Assembly (NCBI GenBank): GCA_025360815.1
Contig: JANYBL010000028.1
Location: forward strand, 1-47,136
Source of the DNA: Burkholderiales bacterium
GTDB taxonomy: Bacteria > Pseudomonadota > Gammaproteobacteria > Burkholderiales > Usitatibacteraceae
Reading direction: 5' to 3'
Length of the DNA: 47,136 nucleotides
Shown: in pieces, positions 18,909 through 26,590 of the stretch
Numbering within the stretch: position 1 is the first letter of the stretch
How the letters are laid out: the number at the start of each line of letters is the position of its first letter
The notes under the pieces: model-generated
What the model saw: only the letters and a program-made list of their open reading frames with translations
Told to the model about the DNA's origin: nothing
The model's database searches: none
Translations under genes and position numbers: made by a program

Positions 18909-20443
18909 TAAAACATTTCCAATTGTGGGCTGGGCTCGGTTACGCGTGGTTTGGGTGGTTTGCGTTGTTGATTAGTATTTTTAATACGTCCTTGCGCGGG
19001 TAAGCCGCTTTTGCGTGAGCCGTGGCGCTCTTGCACAGTGTTGGCGCTAGCACGCGCTTCGTTTGTGCCGCGCACGCCATAGAGCTGATCTTTGGCAAAT
19101 TTAACGGCGATTCGCTCATCAACAATCGGCGACGGATAGGCGGCGGTGCCAAACTCAGGCACCCAGCGATTTATAAAAACACCTTGCGGGTCATGATCTT
19201 CGGCTTGCTTGCGCGGCGAATAAATCCGGAAGGTGTTGATCCCTGTTGTGCCCGACTGCATTTGCATTTGGCTCCAGTGAATGCCGGGCTCAAAATCTAA
19301 AAATTGTCGCGCTAAAAATTGCCCGGTTTCCCGCCAATGCAGCCACAAATGATTAGACGCAAAACTCACCAACATGGCGCGCATCCGAAAGTTAAGCCAG
19401 CCGGTGGCGCGTAGTGACCGCATACAGGCATCGACCATCGGGTAGCCGGTTTGCCCCTCGCACCATGCATCAAAATAGTCACGATTAAAGTGCGCTTCGC
19501 GCAGGCCGTCATAAGCGCGTGAAAAATTTTGAAATTCAATCGCGGGTTCGTCTTCGAGCTTTTGCATAAAGTGGCAATGCCAGCGCAGCCGCCCGGCGAA
19601 GCCGCGTAAACCAAACGCTAAATCACGCTCGGTTGTTTGGGCAATTGCCGCCTCTGTAGACTGATGCACGCAGCGCATTGACACGGTGCCGTAGGCCAGA
19701 TGCGCACTCAAGCGACTACAACCAGTTTCAGCCGTGAGCGGGCTAGAGAGCGCTCGGCGATAGCCCATCGCGCCGCCCTGCACAAACGCGTTGAGCACCT
19801 CCCACGCAGCGCGTTCGCCGCCAGCTTGGATAGGCCTGCTCGGGCTGTTAATCCCGCAGTTAGAACAACCAAGCGCTTTTAGTGTCGGTAAATCGCTGAT
19901 ATCAAGTGCTGCACCGGCAAATCCTTTCGGTGCGGCTAAGCGCGGCGAGTCCATGAAAGACTGCCAACGTTTTGCCCACCCGCCACGCTGTTGCAGCCTG
20001 CGCACCACGCCGGTCTGCGCCCACTCTTGCCATTGCACCTGATGTGCCTTGCACCAGCGAGCAACGGCGATATCGCGTTGATACGTCCAGCCAGAGCCCG
20101 TTTCCTCATGGCTCAGCAAATGCGTAAAATGGAATTCGCGCTGTAATGATTCCAGCACCGGCAACGTCGAACCCGCTCGCACCAATAGCGGCAAGCCGCG
20201 CTCAGCGAGCGCCGTCCGTAGCGGCAGCAAGCTCTGCAACACAAAATCGAGGTGCTGCGAATCAAACTCGGGGCAAGCCAACCATTCAGGCTCGATAATA
20301 TAAACACCTGCGCAGGCATCAAACATGGCGGCGTGCACCAATGGTTGGTGATCTCGCAGCCGAAGATCGCGTTTAAACCAAACGAGCGCGTTGCGGGGCA
20401 TGCTACTGCTGACGGGCATGGGCTGCGCGGTGTCTTGTGACAT
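18908..20443 (-). CDS. cryptochrome/deoxyribodipyrimidine photolyase family protein
   Basis: A light-driven DNA repair enzyme or cryptochrome. The N-terminal photolyase fold starts NALVWFKRDLRLRDHQPLV. The C-terminal FAD-binding domain has the conserved WLNFRMRAMLVSFASNHLW and the RIYSPRKQAEDHDPQGVFI block. A basic tail of about 65 residues follows the domain. I report the ATG at 20443, which overlaps the upstream gene by 41 bp; an ATG at 20401, two bases past the upstream stop, fits the family start (MPRNALVWFKRD) equally well. No Shine-Dalgarno decides between them. It is tightly packed with the DUF2805 and DUF2256 genes. Substrate class (CPD or other) is not certain. Confidence 0.9.
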   Translation of the reverse strand: MSQDTAQPMPVSSSMPRNALVWFKRDLRLRDHQPLVHAAMFDACAGVYIIEPEWLACPEFDSQHLDFVLQSLLPLRTALAERGLPLLVRAGSTLPVLESLQREFHFTHLLSHEETGSGWTYQRDIAVARWCKAHQVQWQEWAQTGVVRRLQQRGGWAKRWQSFMDSPRLAAPKGFAGAALDISDLPTLKALGCSNCGINSPSRPIQAGGERAAWEVLNAFVQGGAMGYRRALSSPLTAETGCSRLSAHLAYGTVSMRCVHQSTEAAIAQTTERDLAFGLRGFAGRLRWHCHFMQKLEDEPAIEFQNFSRAYDGLREAHFNRDYFDAWCEGQTGYPMVDACMRSLRATGWLNFRMRAMLVSFASNHLWLHWRETGQFLARQFLDFEPGIHWSQMQMQSGTTGINTFRIYSPRKQAEDHDPQGVFINRWVPEFGTAAYPSPIVDERIAVKFAKDQLYGVRGTNEARASANTVQERHGSRKSGLPAQGRIKNTNQQRKPPKPRVTEPSPQLEMF

Positions 20444-20660
20444 CCGTTGAACGTAGCGCTTTGTGTTTGGTGGCGCGAGCGTGAGTGCGTTTGCGCCACA
20501 TTTTGAACGAACTCGCTTTTAGGCGACTGCGCATCAGCGCCACCACTGCGGATTCGTTTAAATTAAACTGAAGCTCGATTGCCTCAAACGGCGTGCGGTC
20601 CTCCCACGCCATTTCAATAATGCGGGAAATATCAGGCTCGGTAAGGGCTGGATCGTGCAT
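20403..20660 (-). CDS. DUF2805 / TIGR03643 family small protein
   Basis: An 85-residue protein of a small uncharacterised family recognised by RIIEMAWEDRTPFEAIELQF and LKASSFKMWRKR, with a basic C-terminus. The N-terminal half looks like a helix-turn-helix-sized helical unit, so nucleic-acid binding is possible but unproven. I start at the ATG at 20660 (MHDPALTEPDIS); the frame is open to 20708. It seems to be the first gene of the photolyase operon. Between it and the PIN-protein gene (20661-20843) I see no gene. Confidence 0.82.
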   Translation of the reverse strand: MHDPALTEPDISRIIEMAWEDRTPFEAIELQFNLNESAVVALMRSRLKASSFKMWRKRTHARATKHKALRSTDVTRHRAAHARQQ

Positions 20661-20843
20661 GGTGTGGCGAGTAAACTGAAATGCAATATAGCGAGTGAAT
20701 AGTACCACTTGAAGATTCGAAAATAAATCAAACCCCCATCAATTTCCATCAAATTCGCCTGGATGGGATGCCAACACCCGGTAATTTCACGCAGCGGCGC
20801 TGGCAAAACATCCGAAGGAAGTGTCGGCGCGTGGTAAGGCTGG

Positions 20844-21224
20844 TCAGACGGGTGTTGGGGCGACGACGTAGGCGACAACCACGTTTTTATCGTTCGGTGT
20901 GATGTGTCGCCCATCGGTAGTGATAAACGACAACTGGTTAATGTTGGCCGAGGCCCAAGTCATTGCGCGGGAAATAGATAGGCTAGGGCGCTCCAACATC
21001 AGGCGCAACGCCTCATCGGCAATCGATTCGCTCGCAGAGAGACGCTCAAACGAGCGCAAGAAGCCGCGTGTGGGTTCGTGTAGTGCGCGCGGGCAGTTTG
21101 ACATCACTTCGAGCCAGGTGACAGCGCTAATAGAGCGAAGTTTGCAACGCGCCAGTGCATCGGCCGCCCGCACGTCGCCGTTCAAATAATCGAGCAGCAA
21201 ACCAGTATCAATCAGCGCATTCAT
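20844..21224 (-). CDS. PIN-domain protein, VapC-like, with a substituted active-site acid
   Basis: A 126-residue PIN-domain protein. Family members are usually metal-dependent ribonucleases acting as toxins. The N-terminal LIDTG gives Asp6, SAVTWLEVM gives Glu39, and FITTD gives Asp104. The third conserved acid, expected in an LPDALIxATA-like motif, aligns with Arg86 (LSISRAMTWASA), so the metal site may be damaged. The gene overlaps the antitoxin gene by four bases (ATGA), the usual coupling of VapBC pairs. It is the last gene of the TelA/VWA run. Function as an active toxin is therefore doubtful. Confidence 0.8.
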   Translation of the reverse strand: MNALIDTGLLLDYLNGDVRAADALARCKLRSISAVTWLEVMSNCPRALHEPTRGFLRSFERLSASESIADEALRLMLERPSLSISRAMTWASANINQLSFITTDGRHITPNDKNVVVAYVVAPTPV

Positions 21225-21457
21225 TTGCTGCGACTTTCAATCTTTTTAAGGCCGTCGCTATTTTCGCAATTTGCATTTTTTGGATCATGATGATCTTTCC
21301 ATAGACCGAAACCATCAGTTTTTACGGCTTCATTTTGTTCTACAAAATGCTGTAACCCGCGCCGAACGGCTTCAGCACGCGAGATGCCGAGCAATTGGCA
21401 CAACCGGTCGACGTCGCGCAGTTGGCTATCGGGAATATCAATGATGGTGCGTGGCAT
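21221..21457 (-). CDS. ribbon-helix-helix antitoxin-like protein (VapB/CopG type)
   Basis: A 78-residue protein beginning PRTIIDIPDSQLRDVDRLCQ with ISRAEAVRRGLQHFV, a typical ribbon-helix-helix DNA-binding fold. It is expected to neutralise the PIN protein and autoregulate. The C-terminal part is polar and probably binds the partner. I use the ATG at 21457. The frame also opens at a TTG at 21496 whose bases overlap the stop of the upstream membrane-protein gene (TTGA), so a longer coupled product is possible, but the added residues do not look like part of the domain. Confidence 0.8.
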   Translation of the reverse strand: MPRTIIDIPDSQLRDVDRLCQLLGISRAEAVRRGLQHFVEQNEAVKTDGFGLWKDHHDPKNANCENSDGLKKIESRSK

Positions 21458-21492
21458 GTTCTTTTGCTTATCGATATAAAGAAAATAAAGAC

Positions 21493-22143
21493 TCAAGCAT
21501 TGGTCGCTAAAAAATCCGGCTGGCGAAATTTCGATTCAAGAAATTTGCCGTTCGCCAGCAACGCCTGCGCATCACTGGCGGAAACATTGGCAACAATTTC
21601 ACGCAGCTTTCCTTCAAGCAAACTCAACTGCTCGGCCAACAGTTGTCGTGCGGTTTTGCCGTCTTTTAGCGGATGCGAAAGTCTAAACGCGGGCGGTAAC
21701 GCTACGTAATTGGCAAGCGTTTCCGGTAAATAACGCAGCACCGTCTCACGTACGGTAAAAAGATCATTCTCATTGGTGCGTTCGTTCACCAAACGTGGCA
21801 ATACCTCAGCTACCGAGGTGCGAACCCCGTCCAAGCTAAGACCCATCTCTGCCGTGAGATGCGGCCTTGCTTGCGCCACAATTCGGTCAAGTTGCTCGAT
21901 GGTTTGATCTACTGTAAGGCTGTCTTCAATTTGGCGTTCAAGTTCCGGTGGCTTCTGCCCGAGTAACCATCCCGCGCCGTAAAGCCCCGCCGTAATCAGC
22001 AGCCAACCCTTGCCAACGACGCCCACAAACAACAGCAAAGGGCCAAGCAGCGCAACGCTGCAACCGACAATATTCGCTGTACTGTAGAGGAACAGTAATG
22101 CGCGGAGTTTTAATGAGCGTTCAGGCATCTCGAAAATTTCCAA
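21493..22143 (-). CDS. membrane protein resembling XpaC, in the TelA operon
   Basis: A 216-residue protein of uncertain family. Two hydrophobic segments (about residues 12-60) suggest an N-terminal hairpin in the membrane. The remaining 150 residues are predicted helical and cytosolic (DQTIEQLDRIVAQARPHL and a C-terminal Leu-rich helix). XpaC-type proteins with this layout are commonly encoded beside TelA, which is the main reason for the label; the sequence match itself is weak by eye. It starts three bases after the stop of the VWA lipoprotein gene, so it shares that transcript. Confidence 0.55.
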   Translation of the reverse strand: MEIFEMPERSLKLRALLFLYSTANIVGCSVALLGPLLLFVGVVGKGWLLITAGLYGAGWLLGQKPPELERQIEDSLTVDQTIEQLDRIVAQARPHLTAEMGLSLDGVRTSVAEVLPRLVNERTNENDLFTVRETVLRYLPETLANYVALPPAFRLSHPLKDGKTARQLLAEQLSLLEGKLREIVANVSASDAQALLANGKFLESKFRQPDFLATNA

Positions 22144-22146
22144 CTA

Positions 22147-23778
22147 CTATTGATAACCGCGAATTTCGCGGAACACCGCTGCCAGCTTGGCTTTTCGGCC
22201 ATCGAAGTCGCGTCCACCAGTGAATTGTGCAAGTTGTTTCATCTCGCTGACTTTGCCCTCACCAAATAAAATCGGGAACACACGAACCGGCGTCCCGTTC
22301 GGGAATTTCGCTTGGAAATCCTTAAACGACGCGCCGACGTTGCTCTCGCCGTCTGTGAGCAGAACGATGCTGACGAATCGATCTGGATCGCTCTTCAATT
22401 CTTGCGTCGCCACATCTTGCGCAGACAGCAGCGCATCGTAAATCGCCGTCCCGCCCTTCGCGATCATGGCATCAGCCTGGGTACGCAATGCCGTGCGGCT
22501 TTCCTCAATTTTGTTGCCATCGAATTTCACCCAGACGGGCTCGGCCACTTTATTAGAGAAGGTAATCAGCACCACACGTTCACGGTTCTGGAACGCCGCA
22601 TAACGTGCGCTGGCCGAGGCGGTGTCGGCGCCGGCCAACACTTTTAACGCGTCGCGCATGCCATTGATTCGCTCGCCTTCCATCGAGCCTGAAACATCAA
22701 GCACAAAAATCGATGTGGAAGGCTTGCGCCATTGTGACTGATATGACGCTAGCACAGCATCAATAACCTCTAGACGGTTTGGAAACGATAGTTCTGCGAT
22801 TGCGGCGCTCGGCAACGCAGATGAGGCGGCAACTTCGGGGTTCGCCGGGCGCAAGAAGGCGGCACTGACCGCATCGCGCTGGAACGATTCCGCCTTCAGC
22901 GCAGTCGTTATTTTTTGATAAGCCTCGCGTTTGTCCGCGTTAAGCAACATCAGCGGGTAATCTGCCGAGATCATTCCGTCGCGCGGATAAATCAATGTGA
23001 GCTTGTCGGCAGCACTCAGTTTTTCATTTGTTCGCAAAATCATTGCTTCGTAGTTGACCATTCCATCCACGCCGACCGCTTCCTTCACATACGAATCTGC
23101 CAACCAGCCAGAACTTCCGGCTGTCAATTTTTGGCCGGACAAAAATGCTTTCAAAATCTTGGCATCCACATCTTGCGCTGATAAATCTTCAGACTTGCCT
23201 GCCGATGCTGACGCGACTGCAAACAACGCACTCATCCCTGTGTTCGAGCTGGTGGCGTTTGTCATCCCATAGCGTAGTTTTCCCGATTCGGCGGCCTTGG
23301 CAATCTCTGCCCAGCTCGGCGATTTTCTATCCCAGCCGAGCGACTGCGCTTTGGCCGATTTGATACCGAACGCGATCCGCGAATAAAATAATTTCTCGCG
23401 CGCTGCCGGTTTGGCTTGTAACGCCAATGATGGATACGCCCCGTTCGGCGGCAAGATCGCATCAAACTTTTCACCAGCGTTAATGCGTTCTACGATGTCT
23501 AAGGTGCCCGCATAAGACAATTTAATTTCTACTCCCGCTTTTCGCGAGGCATCGACAATGGCTGCTTCCAAATCCTTTAATTCCGAACCGGCGAGGATCG
23601 TGAACGTGTTGGCAGAGATATTACCGCTAGCCGCCGGCAGGGACGTTGACGAAGACGGCGCGTCCTCCTTGCCGCAGCCAGACAGCGCTGTTGCGGCGAT
23701 CGCCGCTACGACTGCAATGGCTGAGGTCAGAAAGCTTCGCATACTTATTTTCGCGCTAACGTCAACCCGGCCTTTCAC
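22147..23778 (-). CDS. lipoprotein with a substrate-binding domain fused to a VWA domain
   Basis: 543 residues. A signal peptide with lipobox LSGC puts the lipidated Cys at about residue 35. A type II substrate-binding-like domain follows (about 55-330; FTILAGSELKDLEAA, YAGTLDIVERINAG, LTLIYPRDGMISADYPL). The C-terminal VWA domain (about 350-543) has an intact metal site DVSGS near 359-363 and a later LLTDGES. VWA domains bind protein ligands through a metal ion. The protein is presumably anchored on the periplasmic side of a membrane. The start is a GTG overlapping the telA stop (GTGA); an ATG 12 codons in is possible. No transporter subunits are encoded nearby, so uptake is unlikely. Confidence 0.85.
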   Translation of the reverse strand: MKGRVDVSAKISMRSFLTSAIAVVAAIAATALSGCGKEDAPSSSTSLPAASGNISANTFTILAGSELKDLEAAIVDASRKAGVEIKLSYAGTLDIVERINAGEKFDAILPPNGAYPSLALQAKPAAREKLFYSRIAFGIKSAKAQSLGWDRKSPSWAEIAKAAESGKLRYGMTNATSSNTGMSALFAVASASAGKSEDLSAQDVDAKILKAFLSGQKLTAGSSGWLADSYVKEAVGVDGMVNYEAMILRTNEKLSAADKLTLIYPRDGMISADYPLMLLNADKREAYQKITTALKAESFQRDAVSAAFLRPANPEVAASSALPSAAIAELSFPNRLEVIDAVLASYQSQWRKPSTSIFVLDVSGSMEGERINGMRDALKVLAGADTASASARYAAFQNRERVVLITFSNKVAEPVWVKFDGNKIEESRTALRTQADAMIAKGGTAIYDALLSAQDVATQELKSDPDRFVSIVLLTDGESNVGASFKDFQAKFPNGTPVRVFPILFGEGKVSEMKQLAQFTGGRDFDGRKAKLAAVFREIRGYQ

Positions 23779-25013
23779 AATGCAACCTCGCCGCGCGGTA
23801 GCAGCGCATCGGATGATTCTTGGCGACGCGCACGATCCAGATAAGTGCGGCTTTTATCGATTTCCGCGCTCAACGTGTTGACCGAGGTTTGCATCGACTC
23901 CAGCGCCTTGGTTTTGAAGTCCGCAATCGCGTCCATCGTCTGATAAATATTAGCAAACGCCTGCTGCAGCTTGGCAATTTCAATCGTGCTTGAAGCTGCT
24001 TGTTGATGAATTGCGCCGCTTTGGTCGCGCAACATTTCTGAGGTTGATGCGATCAGATTGCCGGTGGTTGTGTTGAGCGCATTGATTTGATCGAGTACCA
24101 ATTTTTGGTTCGATAGCGCTTGCGCCACGATTACTGCGGTGCGCAATGCAGCTACGGTGGTGGTGGTGGCACGATCCACACCTTTCATGAGCTCTAAATT
24201 ATTTTTGCGAATCATATCTAGTGCCAAATAGCCCTGGATATTGACCGCCATTTGCGTCAATAAATCGGTTACTTTTTGGCGGGTGTAGAACAGCATTTCC
24301 TCGCGAACCACTCGCGCTTTTTCGGGGTCGCTTGCTTCCAATTCGCGGGCCTTAACATCAAGCTGTGCGTCAAGTTTTTTGCCGATATGAATATATTTTT
24401 CCAAACGTTCCATCAGCGTCCACATGTTGACCTTTTCTTGCTCGATCGCTGCGTTGTCGCGCAGCAATTCGTCCTTACCGCGCTTGAGCGCCTCGATGAT
24501 GCCATTCAAATGGGTCTGTGAAGATTGGTAGCGATCAAAATAACCAGCCAGCTTGTTGCCCATTGGGATCAGCCCCAACAGCTTGCGGGTTGAGAATAAA
24601 TCGCCTTGGCGTGACGGGTCTAAATCCTCAATCTGGCGGCGCAGATCAATCAGCGATTGGCCAATCTGGGCGCCTTTATCAAACAAGCCATTTTTGATCG
24701 AACCAACCGGCCGATCCAACATGCGGTTCGAAACTGAAGCTGAGGCTTCAATATCTTTCGTGCCCATGGTGTGAATTCGCTCAAGCGCTTCTTTGAATTT
24801 CGGATCCTGGCTGTCGTATTGCGTAATGTCATCAATAAAGCCGCGCACCTGCTCGTCCAATACGACCACATCTTCAGGCTTCAACTTAACCTTGCCACTA
24901 GCCGATTCAATCGGCAATTGTTGAATTGGTTGCGGTGCATCTAGCACAAACGCTTGCGGTGGCTGGAGTTCGGTCCCTGTTGTCGGTGCTGCTGAAGCGG
25001 TGGATTCGTTCAT
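23775..25013 (-). CDS. toxic anion resistance protein, TelA/KlaA family
   Basis: A 412-residue cytosolic, almost wholly alpha-helical protein. Family landmarks include the helical core with LLGLIPMGNKLAGYFDRYQS, the coiled segment VNMWTLMERLEKYIHIG and the C-terminal Thr/Ala-rich helix region DRATTTTVAALRTAVIVAQAL. TelA was named for plasmid tellurite resistance, but most chromosomal members have no proven role and are linked to general stress clusters. The gene is coupled to the VWA lipoprotein gene by a four-base overlap and follows the membrane-anchored binding protein by 69 bp. Confidence 0.92.
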   Translation of the reverse strand: MNESTASAAPTTGTELQPPQAFVLDAPQPIQQLPIESASGKVKLKPEDVVVLDEQVRGFIDDITQYDSQDPKFKEALERIHTMGTKDIEASASVSNRMLDRPVGSIKNGLFDKGAQIGQSLIDLRRQIEDLDPSRQGDLFSTRKLLGLIPMGNKLAGYFDRYQSSQTHLNGIIEALKRGKDELLRDNAAIEQEKVNMWTLMERLEKYIHIGKKLDAQLDVKARELEASDPEKARVVREEMLFYTRQKVTDLLTQMAVNIQGYLALDMIRKNNLELMKGVDRATTTTVAALRTAVIVAQALSNQKLVLDQINALNTTTGNLIASTSEMLRDQSGAIHQQAASSTIEIAKLQQAFANIYQTMDAIADFKTKALESMQTSVNTLSAEIDKSRTYLDRARRQESSDALLPRGEVAL

Positions 25014-25082
25014 AAAAACTCCTGTTTATGTGGGTGCACTTACGTTAATGAGTGCCAATGAGGAAAATTTAATAGGGCGAAT

Positions 25083-26222
25083 TTATTTAAAGCGAACTTC
25101 GATATCTTTAATCATGCGTTCCAACCATTCGTAGCTTGGCGGATCAATTACTTCAACCAAAGTCTCGGGCACTTTCACCCCGCGCTTGGCCCATGTTTCC
25201 GGGCCTTTTGTGTCGCCGCCAGTGCGGAAACCGTACTCATGCGCCAATTCACGCAGCGTTGGATCAGTTTCTAAGGCGGCACCGAGGCGCTCGCCAGCGG
25301 GCGTGTAGGGCACCAGCACATGCTTGGAAAAGACGGTGGGCTTTGGATACAGGATCACCATTTCGTTTTGCTTATCCGGGGTCTTGAGTTTTTCCGGGTG
25401 TTTCAACAAGAATTCCACCATTTGTGATTCGTACACGACCAACAGCGGCGCTTTTCCCATGCCGAGGGCTAGATAATCTTCAAACGGTCCAGCTGACGAT
25501 TGTTCTTGGAATCCTTGACGCAGGAACAGCGGTGCGACTAAGGGCATCACGCGATCGACATCCTCTTGGCTTTGCACCATCTGTTGGTTATTCGCCAAAT
25601 AACTCGCCATCGCCAAATACATTGCTGCCGAATTTGAGGTGCGGACATCGGTAGAATTTACCAACACTGCCTTGCCGCTAGCGAAAGCCTCACTTCCTTT
25701 CAGTTCTCGCCAGCGTTTTCCTTGTTCAGCCATTTTCATGAGCGCGGGCAAATCGACCAAGTAATACACATCGCCCAATTTGGTGGCAATATTGTTGGCA
25801 ATCAAAATATCGGCAATTGGTCGCCAGCTAGCGAAGACGATTGGTGTGTAGAACGGGTTGAATACGTTGGCTGCCTTTGCCTGCGATTTGAGTTGCTGGG
25901 CGGCCGGCGCACCGGATGGGAACCCGAAATCGTATTGCTTGGCATCGTAGCGATTGGCAATGCTGCGAGAGCCGGCTTTGTCTACGGTCGCGGTTATGCC
26001 CTGTGCTGCTAACGCCTTTTGCACGCGTGGATCGGCAAAAAACGCTTCCTTTTCCGAGCCAATCAAACCACGTACAGCCACTTGTTTTTGTTGGTCTAGC
26101 TGCAACTGGGCCTTGGTTGCAGTATCAGCACCTAGTTGGGTATTTGAGTACCAGACGCCGCCGGCAACAGCCGCCAGCAACAGTGCTGCGAGTGCGGGTG
26201 CAATCAACTTGCGAGTTTCCAA
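25083..26222 (-). CDS. membrane-anchored substrate-binding-like protein
   Basis: 379 residues. An N-terminal hydrophobic anchor (about residues 5-22) is followed by a domain resembling type II periplasmic binding proteins (YDFGFPSGAP, VLVNSTDVRTSNSAAMYLA, LVVYESQMVEFLL, LYPKPTVFSKHVLVPYT). I start at a TTG at 26222 because a perfect AAGGAGG lies four bases upstream; the longer frame to an ATG at 26264 would include that ribosome site as coding. It is the first gene of a run with TelA and the VWA lipoprotein and shows the same fold type as the latter's binding domain. There is no permease or ATPase gene. Ligand unknown. Confidence 0.78.
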   Translation of the reverse strand: METRKLIAPALAALLLAAVAGGVWYSNTQLGADTATKAQLQLDQQKQVAVRGLIGSEKEAFFADPRVQKALAAQGITATVDKAGSRSIANRYDAKQYDFGFPSGAPAAQQLKSQAKAANVFNPFYTPIVFASWRPIADILIANNIATKLGDVYYLVDLPALMKMAEQGKRWRELKGSEAFASGKAVLVNSTDVRTSNSAAMYLAMASYLANNQQMVQSQEDVDRVMPLVAPLFLRQGFQEQSSAGPFEDYLALGMGKAPLLVVYESQMVEFLLKHPEKLKTPDKQNEMVILYPKPTVFSKHVLVPYTPAGERLGAALETDPTLRELAHEYGFRTGGDTKGPETWAKRGVKVPETLVEVIDPPSYEWLERMIKDIEVRFK

Positions 26223-26233
26223 GCAGCCTCCTT
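26223..26233 (-). promoter_or_regulatory. strong Shine-Dalgarno that fixes a TTG start
   Basis: GCCTCCTT on the plus strand at 26226-26233 reads AAGGAGGC on the coding strand, four bases before TTG at 26222. It is the best ribosome site in the window. A TATATT at 26252-26247 could be the -10 box of the operon, without a clear -35. Confidence 0.6.
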
Positions 26234-26276
26234 GGGCGTAAAAATGAATATACGGTTTTAACACGACAAACGAATG

Positions 26277-26299
26277 ATATCGTCATATGATGACGATAT
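26277..26299. promoter_or_regulatory. perfect 10-bp inverted repeat, candidate operator
   Basis: ATATCGTCAT (26277-26286), spacer ATG, then ATGACGATAT (26290-26299). It lies about 55 bp upstream of the TTG start of the binding-protein/TelA operon and on the other side faces the divergent hydrolase gene. A dimeric regulator site is the simplest reading. No regulator gene is adjacent except the ribbon-helix-helix protein at the far end of the operon. Confidence 0.5.
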
Positions 26300-26428
26300 T
26301 GTGACGGCAGTCGTGATTTCAAGCCAAGCGCATTTCTACCAAATCAAACAAGCTGCGCCAGTGTCATCGCAAAAGCGGCGTCGTAGAAGGAATGCAAAAC
26401 CCCGAAAGCAAACGGGAAAAGCTGCGAT

Positions 26429-26452
26429 ATGCGGAATGCGGAATGCGGAATG
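26429..26452. repeat. three tandem ATGCGGA heptamers
   Basis: ATGCGGA is repeated exactly three times (26429-26449), followed by ATG. It lies just upstream of the promoter region of the hydrolase gene in the 368-bp divergent gap 26223-26590. No function is evident. Confidence 0.6.
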
Positions 26453-26453
26453 A

Positions 26454-26493
26454 TTGACTGAGCTACTTGATACTTAAGATTATTGGTCTTAAG
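26454..26493 (+). promoter_or_regulatory. promoter and inverted repeat upstream of the MBL-fold hydrolase
   Basis: TTGACT (26454-26459) and GATTAT (26478-26483) are 18 bp apart, a plausible promoter. Across the -10 lies CTTAAGA (26473-26479), a 7-bp spacer and TCTTAAG (26487-26493), a perfect inverted repeat well placed to act as an operator. Confidence 0.45.
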
Positions 26494-26590
26494 CTACCAT
26501 CCCGTCGAATTAAAACTAATTGTCTATCTCTCTATTCACATTTACCTTCGGGTTTTTCATCCACCACTGAACTCAACAAAGGAAGTAACT

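Noticed and set aside
22147-26222. Reading the two substrate-binding-type genes as an ABC importer
   Set aside because: No permease or ATPase gene is present in the run, and one binding domain is fused to VWA.
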